A stretch of 64,000 nucleotides of DNA from Akanthomyces muscarius (lineage: Eukaryota; Ascomycota; Sordariomycetes; Hypocreales; Cordycipitaceae). Made by a program: the position numbers and the translations under genes. Below the pieces are notes generated by a model that searched no databases, had not been told where the DNA came from, and saw only the letters and a list, made by a program, of their open reading frames with translations. Below are positions 1 to 11,696 of the stretch, one piece after another (the first letter of the stretch is position 1; each line of letters opens with the position of its first letter). The DNA lies in contig NC_079244.1 in the NCBI RefSeq assembly GCF_028009165.1, positions 868,001 through 932,000 of the forward strand, in the 5' to 3' direction.

Positions 1-1158
1 GCTGTTCATCCTTGAGCTTGTCAATTTCCTTTTGCTTTCTGCCAACACCCCGTGCCAGTTCTAGCACCCAGAGCTCGTTTCGGCGCTCTTCAGCTAGTGA
101 TTCCCAGGCTGCAAAGGCAGACTGCAGATGCTCGCTGACTTGCTTTTCGAGGGATGCAGCGGACTGTTCCGCTTTTTGGACAGCATCTCGAACGTTCCAG
201 GCGGATTTCCCGGTTGGTAATGTGACCAATTCTTCCGTGACGGCTGTGGTTGCGGAAGCGCAAGTGATTTTCCAGGCTTTGAAGGCTTCTTCAAAATAAG
301 CTTCAAGGGCACCGAATTCGCGCTGGCCGGGCGACTGAACAGACCATGATGTCGAAGTTGCGTGTTGGGTTGACGAGAACAGTGTAGGTGGCGGTTTCAG
401 ACATTGCAGCGTGAGGGCCGGGAAGTCCAGAGATAATGGGTCGAAATCAAAAGGGTTGGAGCTGTTGTCAATTTCTTGCCTATAATTTGAAACCTGGTCA
501 GTAACAGGGCAGGGATTGGTGCTGGCAGAGGCGCATACTTTGCAGATCTCCAAGAGCCTATAATTTCTCGCAGAGCCAACTCGGCAGCCCGAGCCGTGTC
601 CATGGCATCTTCCAGCTTCGACTTCATGTCAAACTGAGCCTTTTGCACCATCTGCTTGCTGACCGTTCGTCGGGCCGCTGGACGGCTGGTGGTTTCTGTT
701 CTTGGCTCTCCGTCGGCAGAGTCCTTGGCTGGAATGTTGTTGATGACGCCCGTGGCTTCCCACCGAGGGGCAAATGGAAACTTGCTCAGGGTCGAGTCCA
801 CGGCATACTGTCCGTCCTTGGGTATCTGAGCGGTCCTTGGGGTGTCGGGGTTTGAGGCGGTCCTTGCCTTCCTCTTGGAGGTCCTGGGTGTTCCTGTGGG
901 AGTGCCACTAAATTCTCGTCTGCCACCAATGGAACCCCGCGGTTGTCGTCTTGTGATTCCTCCACGCAATTTTCTAATTTCGTCGACATCGTGGATTCCG
1001 TCGGGCGCCTTCGGGTTCTTGGGTTTGATATAGAGATCGAGGTGTCGGCCGAGCGAGGAAGAGGTGAAGGCTTGGCCGCAGAAGGGGCAGTTCTTGTCCT
1101 TGGGGGCGCCAAGCTTTGGGGTGCCAGCCTCAGGGGTGTCGACAGACGGCGAGTCCAT
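1..1158 (-). CDS. Conserved fungal zinc-finger/coiled-coil protein, 3' part beyond window
   Basis: Function not known. The gene runs on the minus strand from the ATG at 1158 and leaves the window at base 1, so the C-terminus is missing. I read two exons, 1158-539 and 479-1. The 59-nt intron (538-480) starts GTATGC, has a CTGAC branch-like site and ends in TAG, and it joins the frame without a break (SWRSAK / QEIDNSS). Near the N-terminus is CPFC at about residue 24 followed by a GRHLDLYIKPKNPK stretch, a partial C2H2-like finger, then a basic GGITRRQPRGS segment. Both resemble a conserved fungal family annotated only as a zinc-finger protein (from memory). Residues beyond the intron are rich in Glu, Lys, Ala and Gln and look like a coiled coil (for example ELARGVGRKQKEIDKLKDEQ). 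Without the intron, frame 1 ends falsely at 397. Confidence 0.75.
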
Positions 1159-4100
1159 GTTGGCAGGCGGTCGACTAGTGGAAGGACCAAGCAGCGGTAG
1201 AGGAGTTGCTTTCGATTTTCGCCAGAGGAAATATATCCAAGACTACGAGTCGGTGCCTCTAGAGACGGCGTACTCGGACAGCTCTTTGGCTGGAGAAGTG
1301 GCTGCTAGGATCATAAGGATAGCAGGGGAGATATTGGGGGCAGAGAGTGGTTGGCCGAACCCGGATACGATTGGATGGAGACAAAAGGCAGACAGGCCGG
1401 CGGCGTATGCGAGGAATCTGCCCAAAGGCAGAGCAAGAGGCAGAGCAAAAGGCAAAAGGCAAATCGGTAGGTAACGAACGTCAGGAGGTCGAGATCCTCC
1501 AATGGCTAGTATATACAAGGCTGGCAGAGACTAGCGAGCGTGAGCATCAGGCGATCCAAAGCCGTAACAAGATCCTCCAGCAGCCGTTGCCCTCGGCAAG
1601 AAAAGCAGAAAAGAAAAGCGAGAGTGAAGGGTGAAGAGGTAAAGGAAGTCCTTTTGAATTATTTTTTTACTCCTCAAATAATGACTACAGGTCAGGGGTG
1701 GAACCTCTCGGGGCGCAAAATGGGCCGCGCCATCTCGGCCCCCTCCTTCAGCGCAGCGACAGCTAAAAACGCACTGATGACTGGCAGAGGGCCACTAGGT
1801 TACTTACAGTGCACCACAGAGTGGCAGAGTGGCAGAGCGGCAGATTGAGCTAACTTGATGAACCTCAAGATCAGCGGCCGGCCAGACCAGAAAACGGGGC
1901 GTGCTCTCAGTTCAATGCTTGTCAATACGCGGGCGTGAGTGCGATGGGCAGTGGTGTGAGCGATGCTCGCTGCATTCTGCCGTCATATTGTGACTTGGTA
2001 CGTTGACGAACGGGCGCCTGGCCTTGGCTGGGCCTGGCCGCCTCACTCGGCCGCCTGAGGTAGATGCAAAGTCGGAGTCGGTAAAGGTATACATACATGT
2101 GCCATGGCCGCAAAGATGGGCCGCTGTTTTTGTTGTGCCTTCATGTCATGCCCACCGACATGCCTCGAGGCTGTCTTCATGCTGCCAATCCCCTTGTCAT
2201 GCATTGCCAGATGCTAATACCCGCGGCCTGTTGCGTTGCCGGCCCGACCTAATAACGGCCAGCTGTCGTGCGTGGCCAGCGAGCGTTCTTTGTCCTACCA
2301 GTCCACAGTCCACAGTCCAACAGTCCACCAGTCCAACAGTCCACCAGTCCACCCACCAGAGAGCCTTTGTCTCCCGCAGCCTCGTCGCTCCCGTCGTGGC
2401 CTTGCACTCACTGCCACGTCCTACCTCAACAAAGTAGAGACATGCATGGTGCCGAGCAAGGGCTTCCGGATCTTGCCTCCTTTTCAGCTCTCCGGAATAC
2501 AAGGCATGCGCTGGCCGCTCTGGGGCTCTAGATGTTCAAGCTGCCCCTCACCTCCGTCTCAAACGAATCCGACTCGCTGGACCGCGATTCCTGGTCCGGC
2601 CAGGCACTAGGGCTGCCTGCTGGCAACATCGATAAGCCACACGCCCGGCCTGCAGCCTGCTTATATTGCAATTAAAAGAAGCGAGCCATACGCACGACGC
2701 CCGCCAGCGTGGCTGATCGCCAGTACCTGGCCCCGACCTCTTCGGCCCTCCGATCACCAGGCCCTCACCTCAGCACTCTTCCAGGCCAGCTTCTCTTGTC
2801 TCCAGAGACGCAACGCACACCGAGTGGTACGCACGTGAATAACGAATGTATCCCGTTCCTTGGCTGCCTTTGCCTGGCAGATACCAAGTTCACTTTGGCA
2901 AGCCATCATGCATGTCTTTGTCACTACGCCGCTAACAATAATAGGCGAAAGCCACCCTGACCTGCTTTGGCTCATTATTACCAGTAACAAGGCACAAGAA
3001 CAAGCCGCCCGTTGAACCAGAAGCAGCCGCTAGGCGGGGCCCCTTGTCCGCCAGCTTGACACCCGCCAGTCGCCGATCGCCTCCGGCCCTTCGTTCCACG
3101 CTCCAACCCTCCACAGCCAAGCTGTCAAGCTGGCTGTGCGTGCCTTGACCAGTTGGCCAGTCTCCGCAACCTTTCCATTGTCAATTCTCGGCTCTTCCGT
3201 GTTTACACGTCTCAGCACATGCCATGCAAAGCCACGGCTTTCTCGGACTTTGTCTTGCCTCGACGCCTCGTAAGAGTCACGGCTCGCCATCTCGCAAAGT
3301 GCAAGGCTGCCCCAAACAAGTGCGTGCCTAGACTGAGTTGGCATATGCACCTTCCAGTGAGCTGCATGCTGGTAATTTGCTGCACCTGCACTTGCAGGCC
3401 CGCCTGCATATGGACCGGGATGGCTTAGACTGAGCCCTCAAAGAAGAGTCGAGCCTCCCGTTATCTGACTAGGGGCTGATCTCCCCCTCATGCGAGTCGT
3501 AACTAACCATTGAATGAAGTGCATGGCAGACAGATGGATACTACAATTGCGAAATGAGTCTGGTCCCGAAGATGCGGCCCCAACCCAACGGCCGTGCCGT
3601 TGGAGCCAAGCTGCAATTGAAGTTGGTCAGCTCGCACCTGACGGCATACCCCGGGCAGCCTGAGGCTCTACAGCATCTTCGTCCCTCATGTGCAGTTTAC
3701 CTCATGTCTATATGGCCAAGCTGCATATAGCGAATGGTGTCCTGCCGCGCTATGACAATACTCGGCCGCACCACCCTAGTACTCATTGGCATGTAATTGC
3801 CTCAGCTCGAATTTTGAGGGGAATTGGCAGGTTACCCAAGAACCGTGTTGGGCCTAGAACCAGCTTGCTGCTTGTTGCATCGTGTACTATAACATGAACC
3901 AGGGACTCTCAACCCCGGCCAGTATGGCGCCTTCTTACAGTTCTCAACTCGCGAGGTCCGCAGCCATGCAACTATTCTGGTTGCTGTGCACCAAATAGTC
4001 TCGCGGGTTGAGCCAGGCTGCTTGAAAATGCCCCAATAAATCTGCATGACAGAGCTGTGGAGAGCCATGTGGGAAGTGTTTCCTGATTTCTCACACCTTG

Positions 4101-6788
4101 AAAAACATGTTTCTAGACGGAGTGGCAGAAGCTGGGTCTACACACAGACGTTTCACATTCCCATTTCGCCAAGCGGGCAATGCCGCCATTGCCATGCACT
4201 CTTGGTGACAAGAATCTCACAAGGCACAACTCCATCATTTGGCCGAAGCTTTCACCTGCGTCGGCCCCTGGCACTAGCGCCGCACCGTGTGGGCTCACCA
4301 CAAGCATGGATAGCACCGACCATGCATCTGCGGTCCCTTCACCATGGTAGCTCCTCATAATGCGGGTGCAGTTCTAGGTGAGGCGCAGCTCCCCCTTACT
4401 GGTGCAGACACCAAATGCCATGGTCTTACAAGCTCGTCACCACGGCCCGAGGATTTCGTAATGAATTCATACCGTGGAGACTAAGCTTGTAACGTTGTCC
4501 GTGATCGCGATGGTTCTCTGCTTACCACGATTAAGGACAGCCAGTGACATACCGCCACAGTCTTGGCTCACCGAATGCTTTTGCAAACAATAATAAGCAA
4601 ATGAACGAGCCGGGTAGCGACCTGAGACGCAAGCTGCGCTCACCAGTCGCTTTGCTGCAACCGCACCAGACACATACGGTTAGAAACACACTCGTAAATT
4701 AAGAGCTGCGATTGCTGCAAGAACCGAGTCTAATTACAAAGCCTGCCATTTCTTGATTGGGACGGCAAAGGCACGCCGAGACGGTTGGCTCGTGTTTTCT
4801 TCTTTGGGTCTGCGAGAGAGCTCCTGATACAACAACAGCCGAGCCAGCTGCGCGCAAGGTGCAGCAGTCAGGTGATCGAGTCATCATGCAAGAAGCTTGT
4901 TGCTTATAAACACGCAGCCAATGGGCGCGGAATACGATGAGTAGCGTTGCAAGGGCTACCGGATGAGAGCCAGCCAATTCCTGGACGAGTTGAAGTGTGT
5001 TTGCAACAGCGACCAAGGCAAGGCTGGGTCTGGAACGACTAGGCCTTTATCGTGGCGTGGGAGCAAAGATATGGCGCAGCGCCAGACCATATGTAGATCA
5101 GGGTTATTGTGCTATTATGCTCATGTAACATGTGCAAATGCTGGTGCCAGTGGCCAGAGGATCGGCGCTGCGAGTGTACAAAAGGTCCAACCTGGGCCGC
5201 CAAACCCGGCAAACGGGAACGACGTCCAATTGATCGAAAACCCCGGCCCCAGTCACTACAGGCCTGGCCTCGCACAAGAAACGTGCTGCTTGAAATCTGG
5301 GGGTAGGATGTTGTGGATGTCCTCTAGGGAAATGCAGAAGTGTTTACTGCGACGCGACAGCCTGGCCCAAGCAATGCGGTCCTGTCCGCCAACACTGCAT
5401 CAACAATGTGCCTGCTGAGTCGTAACTGGGTGGAAATAACAGCCAGAAGAGGAGAAGAAGAAAAATTCATAGAAAACGTGGGCGCAACGCGCTGCGGAGC
5501 GGCATGGAAAAGGAAAGACATCCGACACCAGGCTTACACTTCTTCAGTTCGCTTCCCTGTGGCCTGACGCAGGGGCTTAGGGGGGCTGCATCCCGGCATT
5601 GGAAGCAAGGTCTGGCCGGCGTGGCGTAACAGCAGTCCGGACGGGGAGCGCTTGGAGCGGAACGGAGGGAAGGAAGGGAACGGGGGAAAGTAGGAAAAAA
5701 ATGCCGGCAAGGTCTGATTGTGATTTTTCGCCAATCTCACACAGAGCTCTGTTTCCTCTTGCGATTTGCAACGGTCCAGTGTCTCCCTCTTGTTGAGATC
5801 GACCTGTTTACGTGGTGCAAACAGCGTGCACAGACAAAGCAACCAGACACGAACAACGCGAAGCTTCCCATTTTTCCTTTTCATCTTGCAGAAGCTGAAA
5901 CAGAAATCAGGTTGGCAAATGGCTAGTTTTATTGAAAGTCTAAATGCGGATAGGACGATGAAATGAGTGTCGAGGCTAGCCGCATCTCTAGCGTGATGGG
6001 CACCAAGTAGGCGCAGGAGTGCAGTGCTAAACAGAATCGAGATGCCACCTCGTTTCTCGCACTCGAGACAGATTCTTTCGATCAATCTCCCCTGCCAAAG
6101 GGTCGTACGGCGCATGTGAAAAGAGTAGGAGGAGAGCAAGGGCGGGGCTTGAGAGGCCAGGACCAGCTGAAGCACCTGATGCCGAGATAAGCCGCAGGAG
6201 ACCGCGACATGGTATGATTAATAAAGGTCCATCTATGTATCGTACCCTCCTACCTAATAATGTCGACTCGGAGTGTAGCCGAGCTGCGAGACTGGAATTG
6301 CGAAAATGGTGGCTGAGAGCTTCGTCTGGCGGCCGGACACTTACACACAACTCTTTTGTTTCATGGCGCTCAGGAAGGGTCAATGCTAAAGACAGTATCA
6401 TCAGCAATCCACCGCCCTTCCTACCATCAATTGAAGCCTTGATTACAGCACCAAACATTTCACAGAGTCAAAGAATGGATGGTCATCTCATTTTCCAACG
6501 AAATGCTGCCGTTTGCTGGCGACGTTTAACCACATGGTGGGGGGCCGCTGGAGGCAAAACGCGCAGCGTCGGGCACGTGACCGGACCCAGTCGCATCGCT
6601 GCCTCACGGTCTCTCCACAGCCATTCCCCGGCGGCGCGATGCGACGAAAGCTAGCTCGTGTTTGCGATCCGAAAGCAACGCAAGTCTTGCCTCGCTGGTG
6701 ACGCCACTTGCCCTCCCCCACAAGCTTTCACATGAGCTTCTCGAGACTTTTTGGAAACATCTTTTCAAAGGACACCCAATCGCCCACG
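1159..6788. other. Long intergenic stretch between two divergent genes
   Basis: About 5.6 kb between the zinc-finger gene (leftward) and HP1 (rightward). I see no open frame with recognisable domains or a plausible exon chain. Several frames of 100-210 codons are open, but their composition is not protein-like and their frames are not joined by good splice sites. The stretch holds imperfect AGGCAAAAGGC-like repeats at about 1425-1462 and a CAGTCCA minisatellite at 2298-2356. It must contain the promoters of both flanking genes, and could hold non-coding transcripts that cannot be recognised by eye. Confidence 0.5.
2298..2356. repeat. CAGTCCA-type minisatellite
   Basis: About seven degenerate copies of a 7-10 nt unit (CAGTCCAC / CAGTCCAA / CACCAGTCCA) lie in tandem. 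The array is non-coding and sits about 1.1 kb from the start of the zinc-finger gene. The unit resembles no transposon end I know. Confidence 0.75.
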
Positions 6789-8045
6789 ATGCCCCCGGGT
6801 ACGTTTCTCTACTTGTTCTTCTCCGCCCGCATTGTTGGGTGGCTAGAAATGAGGATTGCAGCTCCGCGTTTGAATGCGCCAATCGAGCGTAAATCGCGCG
6901 CGCGCGTGCGCTATTCTGGCTGATGATGGTGAACGAAACAACTTTGCTGACTTTTTTTTTCTTGTTGGAATTGTAGCGATCAGTGATGACGAGAGCGACG
7001 TCGATGCTCATCTGCCCGTCGCAAGCTGGCGCGACGACGACGATGGCGATGCCCGCCCCGCGCGACGAGCGGCGGCTGCGCCCAAGCCCGAGGCGATTGA
7101 CATGGACGACGATGAAGATGATGAGGACGAAGTAGTAAAAGAAGGGGAGGTGGGCGCTGTCGAGAATGGCGACGAGGAAGACGAGGACGATGACGAGGAG
7201 GACGAAGAAGACGTGTAGGTTACACTACCGATGGGGAGGGGCGCGTTTGCACCGCGAAACTGACGCGCGGTCTTGCAGGTTCATCGTCGAAGCCATCAAG
7301 AAGCACATGATTGACGAAGATGTACGTTTGGCCCCGGCGCTTTGCAGCATTTTGGTATCCGGCCTCGCAGTGCATACTAATTGGAGCGATGGCAGGGCTC
7401 GCTAAAGTTCCACGTCAAGTGGGAAGGCTACGACAAAAAGGCGGACATGACATGGGAGCCCGAAGAGAACCTCGAGTACGAACAAGATACCCCCCGCCCT
7501 GTGAGCGACGGCATGGCAAAAGGCTTGGGTCGCTAACAACGAATTGCAGGGAATCCGCCAACGAGGTCCTCGAGGAATACTTTAACAGGATCGGCGGCCG
7601 CGACGCCATCTTCAAGCAGACGGCGACCGCCGCCGCCGGCAAGAAGCGCGGGCGCAAGCCATCGTCGGCGAACCCAACGCCCGTGAAGCGCTCGCGCAAG
7701 AGCAACGGCGCACACCCAGGCGCCTCGACGCCGCCGGCGTCGTCGTCCAAGGCGTGGAGCCCGCCGGCGGGCTCGTGGGAGGACGACATCGAGTCGATTG
7801 ACGCGTGCCAGGACGAGGGGGTGGGACAGCTGATGGTGTACCTAGTGTGGAAGAACGGCAAGAAGACGAGGCACCAGACGTCGGTCATTTATAAGAAATG
7901 TCCCCAAAAGGTGAGCTTTGGACGATTACGAGGCCCCGCGCCCATGACGGTCATGTTGAGAGCATGCTAACGATGGCGTTTGAAACAGATGCTCCAATTC
8001 TACGAGCGGCACATTAAGATTGTCAAGCCCGACGACGAGCCTTGA
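6789..8045 (+). CDS. hpo/HP1: Heterochromatin protein 1 (chromodomain + chromoshadow domain)
   Basis: HP1 binds histone H3 methylated at Lys9 and organises heterochromatin in the nucleus. I read six exons: 6789-6798, 6977-7214, 7279-7321, 7396-7475, 7550-7910 and 7989-8045, giving 262 residues with every phase consistent. The N-terminus is short and acidic (MPPAISDDESD), followed by a long Asp/Glu run. The chromodomain lies at about residues 83-125 (FIVEAIKKHMIDEDG, then FHVKWEGY and TWEPEENLE, carrying the expected aromatic residues). A basic Ala/Pro linker with KKRGRKP follows. The chromoshadow domain covers about residues 185-255 (SWEDDIESID, LMVYLVWKNGKKTRH, MLQFYERHIKIV). The first coding exon is only 10 nt, before a 178-nt intron. 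A second in-frame ATG at 6732 with no stop between would add 19 residues; I chose 6789 because family members begin close to the SDDESD motif. N. crassa HPO and yeast Swi6 are the known relatives. Confidence 0.92.
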
Positions 8046-9061
8046 CGAGATGCACGGAATATGCAATGTGCCGTTGGAGGAAAAGAGACAGGGAAGCGCT
8101 TCATTTGATTTTACGGATGATTTTAACATGGGCGTCTGTTGTTGTTCTTTTTTTAATTCCCTTTGCTCTTCTTTCAGGCTTTGCGCTCCCTCAATCGCAT
8201 GGAAACCTTGGCTTATCCGACAAGGTAAAGACAAAACTGGATATTAATTGTCCTTTTTTTTTTTGGCGATACATATATATCCGATTTTCTCGAGCGGCGT
8301 TTGATGGATGCGACTTTCTTCGTATAACCAAATACCAAGTTCAAGTTTGCAACACTGAAGAAAAAGAAGCAGAAGATGAGAGACCAGAGGCTTAGGTTGT
8401 TCCTGAGATCCAGGCTTTGGTGCCTGAATCTAAACCCCGTCATGCCCGCCTCGCGCGACCCACCACTGGGGGGGGGGTCGGACGGGAAGCCGTCAGCGGG
8501 GGCTGGCGTGAAATCTTTTAGCGGGAGGCTGGGCGTTCTGACCGGGGTGCGCCAGGGACCACGGGCGCGCGCCTTTGTTCCTTTCAGGGGTCTTGCAGGG
8601 AAATTACAGCGGCCTGTCAGGCACCGCCTAGCGCCCGCTCCCCCCCCCCCCTTCCGGCCGTGTCACCAGCGACACCAACGCCCAGCCTCTCATTAATTAT
8701 TTTTTTGCTGCACAAAATAGGTGGCGGGGAATCACAGTATATCAACGTGCAGCCCACGCAGACAGCACAACCGCACCTCTTCCACATTCCATCTCATTGT
8801 TTCCCATACTCGCAACGGCTTCTCGCATTCCATTCACCTCGTCTTTACATTTTGCCAAGAATAGCAATCGCCCAGCTCGGAACCTGTGCCAACCCACCCA
8901 CCGCACACCACGCACCTGCCCGAGAGCCAGCTTACACGAGGCGGCTCATCCACCATCGTATTGGGCATCAATACAGCGCTGAGAAGCTCACCCAAAGAAG
9001 AAGAAGAAAACTCCCTCACATCTGGAGCCGGCCGTCTTTGCCCTTCCCCACAACCGCAACC
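8046..9061. other. Intergenic: HP1 3' side and leader of the small membrane peptide
   Basis: No gene seen. There is a run of ten G (8468-8477) and a run of twelve C (8640-8651) about 160 bp apart. Bases from about 8750 onward are rich in CA and CCA, typical of a fungal 5' leader. A reading frame continuous with the downstream peptide extends to about 8660 but looks like an untranslated leader. Confidence 0.5.
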
Positions 9062-9229
9062 ATGGTGCAGCGAAACTACGTCATCGCCATCATCATCATC
9101 GTCCTCTTTGCCGTCCTCGCCGGCGTCTCGTTTGGCATCTGGAAGCTGATACACATGGTCCGCAACGGCTTCAGCGTCACCTCGGGCTCCAGCTCCAGCT
9201 CCGGCTCCAGCCGCGAGATTGTAGACTAG
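9062..9229 (+). CDS. Small single-pass membrane protein, 55 aa
   Basis: No known family recognised. The peptide begins MVQRNYVIAIIIIVLFAVLA: a short basic head, then about 22 hydrophobic residues (roughly 7-30) that would form one membrane helix. It continues KLIHMVRNGF and ends in a Ser/Gly-rich tail closing with REIVD. The ATG has a favourable context (CAACC ATG G) and sits right after a CA-rich leader. The frame is open upstream for more than 130 codons, but that part has leader-like, Pro/His-rich content, so I prefer the internal ATG. The gene is single-exon. A perfect 11-bp inverted repeat begins at the base after the stop codon. Confidence 0.6.
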   Translation: MVQRNYVIAIIIIVLFAVLAGVSFGIWKLIHMVRNGFSVTSGSSSSSGSSREIVD

Positions 9230-9285
9230 CCCCCTCTGCCGCATCAAACATCACGAGCTCATGGGAGCCCGTGAGGCAGAGGGGG
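9230..9285 (+). repeat. Strong stem-loop immediately after a stop codon
   Basis: CCCCCTCTGCC (9230-9240) is the exact reverse complement of GGCAGAGGGGG (9275-9285). Inside it, CACG (9252-9255) pairs with CGTG (9270-9273), and GCTC (9257-9260) pairs with GAGC (9265-9268) around an ATGG loop. In RNA this gives a composite hairpin of about 19 base pairs directly abutting the TAG of the 55-residue peptide. Its role is not known; a 3'-UTR stability or translation element is possible. Confidence 0.8.
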
Positions 9286-10488
9286 GTCATGTCTTTTTGC
9301 ATCATCATCATCAAAATCATTACTCTATGCGGCTTTGTTGTGCGCACATGCTGCTGCTTTGAAAGGCGGAGAGCGCGTGTGAAGTCCGCTCTTGTGCTTT
9401 TTTATCGGTGGCAGGTGATGAGCAGAGCAAAGCTGCAATGAACAAAGTAAAAACAACAACGGAAATTGGAGAAGAAGAAAAAAAAAACATGGCGGACATG
9501 TACTTTGCATTTTGTTGGATACACAACCTGGGATATATGAAAGCGACACGTTTCATGGCGATTTCTTTTTTTACGGGCATCGAATAATGTTGGACGACTT
9601 TTTTTTTATTTCTTGGAGAAGAGATGTTTTGCTCTTTTCTGTCCTGGATTATTATTTGATTTTGGGAATACTGGCGTTTATGCTTTGGGTTTGGGTTCTT
9701 GCTGCAACACTTTGATATCTATTTGGCCTGATACAGAGCCCAGCAGCATCACATTACGGTATATAGACTGGAGGAGGAAAAGCCACGGATCTGGCTCACA
9801 TGGAATCAAATGAACATTATATTCTTCAAATTCCGCGGAATTGTTCATCGCATGTCTTTGCAATTCATCTTGTGCTCTCTCAAACGCAAATGTCCATACC
9901 TGCACGACTCCATGGAGAATGCAAGCCAACTGACGCCCTCGGCTGGGTTTCCAGAGGTCCCGGGCCAAGCCGGATCGCCGTACCGGCAAAAGGTACCCGA
10001 CAGCTGCCGAGGCCGATTTGTGGCTCATGAGAACGGACTGCAGATGGAGAGACGAGCGAACATGTAGTAATGACCTCGTCAAGCTGTACTTGTGCTGTTC
10101 ATAGACTGCTTTGCTACGAGTCTCACGGTGCCAAAATGCCTATACGTACCCTGTAAGAGCACACCACAGCTCTCCCACTTCGCAGTATAAAGGACACTTC
10201 ATATTATATTCTATGCATCTCCTGTTTGTAATGCTACATCGCGTAATGCTGCTCTCTCTCTCTGATCTCTACTATGTGATGAAGCAACAGCCCAGACCCG
10301 GATCCTTGGGTTCCAGGCCCATCACTTCTGTGCACAGGTGTTTATGTATGCTGATAATGCTCGTGTCGAATGCTTCGTTCGACTCATCGATAAAAATGCG
10401 TCCTCTCGCTGTGCCCTCTATCCGAGGATCGTTTTCCTTTAAACGCCAACACCCAAGAAACCCAAATTAAACCAGAATCGCCTCCCTT
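9286..10488. other. Convergent intergenic region, no gene seen
   Basis: The region lies between the plus-strand small peptide and the minus-strand Apd1-like gene, so it should hold two 3' ends. It is AT-rich with several T and A runs (about 9475-9490 and 9595-9610). I see no coding signal. Confidence 0.45.
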
Positions 10489-11696
10489 TCACCAACTCAT
10501 CAAGCCCTTGCACCGATCAAACCCGGCCCTTAGCTGGCTCTCGGGCTTCACCAGCTTGCCCTTGAGGATCGTGTAGCGGATAATATTCTCGCAGTCCTCT
10601 GGCCGGACTCTTGCGAGCCACATGCACTGCGCCGCGCCCATGTCCGCCGCCGCCGCCGTCTGATGCCCATTCTCATGCCCGTTTTCATGCCCGTTTTCAT
10701 GCCCATTCTCCTTGCGCGGCTCATCGTGGCCAAATGCATTCGCGCGGCGGTAAATCATGACATTGGCCGAGTACTTGTGCCCGCCGACGTGATCGATGAA
10801 ATAAATCCCAACACCGCCCGGTCGCTCGTCGTGCAGGTCGCGCGCCAGGCCCAGCGGACGGAGGTGCCGCTCAAACTCCTTGCGCAGCAGCGGCGCGCTC
10901 TGCCCGCAGCGGGCGTCGCGCGTCTTTTGGCTGCAGAGCAGGATGACGGCGCTGTGCGGGCAGTTACTCGTCACGAGGTCCGGGACGGTGCCGGGAGCCA
11001 GGCTGGGGACGGAGGCGGGGAGAGTAAAGGGCGCCATGGGGGAGTTGTTGGTGGGCGCGACGTCGATGATGTCCGTGATGAGCTGGCCGACGTTGGACGG
11101 CTGGACGTTGCGGACGAGGGTGAAGGCGGGGAGTAGCAGGACGGTGGTGGGCTCCGAGTAGTCGGTGGTGTCATTGGGGGTGGGCATGTTGGACGCCGAG
11201 AGCTTCATTTTCTAGATTACTGTGAGCATGACGCCTCATAATGAAGTGATGTACGGTTCGTGGAAGTGAGAGCGGTTCAAAAAAAAAGAAAAAAAAAAGA
11301 AAAGAAAAAAAAAAGACTTACCCCGTTGGCGGGCTTGTGAGGCGCATGCTCAATGGCCTCCATGACACTGCCCTTTTCATCCGCGCTGTCGCGCACCCAG
11401 TCCGACTTGCCCGTCGCCACAATCGCGTGCGTCGCCCACTCCTTGACCTGCCCGTACAGGTAGTCCTCCGTCTCAATCTTGAAGCCGCGCGGGTACTTTA
11501 CGCTGCACCCCTCGCAGTCGTGCAGGCAGTCGTCGCCGTCGACCGCCGGGTCCGTCTTGGGGAAGAGCTCGGTGATGGGCGCGGGACCGCTTCCCCCCTC
11601 GGAGCCTCCCCGGCCGAGGACGGACGACATGAGTGACTTGAAGGAGACGGCCATTTTTTGCTTGACGGGCATGTGAGGCGTGGCTGCCGGTGCCAT
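10489..11696 (-). CDS. Sucrase/ferredoxin-like (Apd1-type thioredoxin-like Fe-S) protein
   Basis: Apd1-type proteins are thioredoxin-fold proteins proposed to bind a 2Fe-2S cluster; yeast Apd1 affects redox and drug tolerance. Two exons, 11696-11322 and 11211-10489, give about 365 residues. The 110-nt intron has a GTAAGT donor, an unusually long poly-pyrimidine run on the coding strand, and a CTAG acceptor; phase is 0. The N-terminal half holds DGDDCLHDCEGC and the conserved YPRGFKIETEDYLYGQVKEW block. The C-terminal half has SNCPHSAVILLCSQKTRDARCG and HVGGHKYSANVMIY. The Cys of DARCG and the two His of HVGGH fit the Cys/His cluster-ligand pattern (inferred). Before the last helix is an inserted tandem ENGH repeat (four copies) that probably lies in a surface loop. 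The ATG at 11696 is the first in frame. Confidence 0.85.

Noticed and set aside
397..480. C-terminal end of the zinc-finger protein as read without splicing
   Set aside because: This tail is unrelated in character; removing the 59-nt intron (538-480) joins two long coding parts in frame.
5534..6175. 213-codon minus-strand open frame
   Set aside because: No domain, uneven composition (Phe/Pro/Ser and Cys runs), and overlapping open frames on both strands; it looks like chance.
8660..9061. N-terminal extension of the small membrane peptide
   Set aside because: The frame is open, but the residues are Pro/His/Ser-rich and the DNA has the CA-rich look of a leader. The ATG at 9062 has good context and precedes the membrane helix directly.
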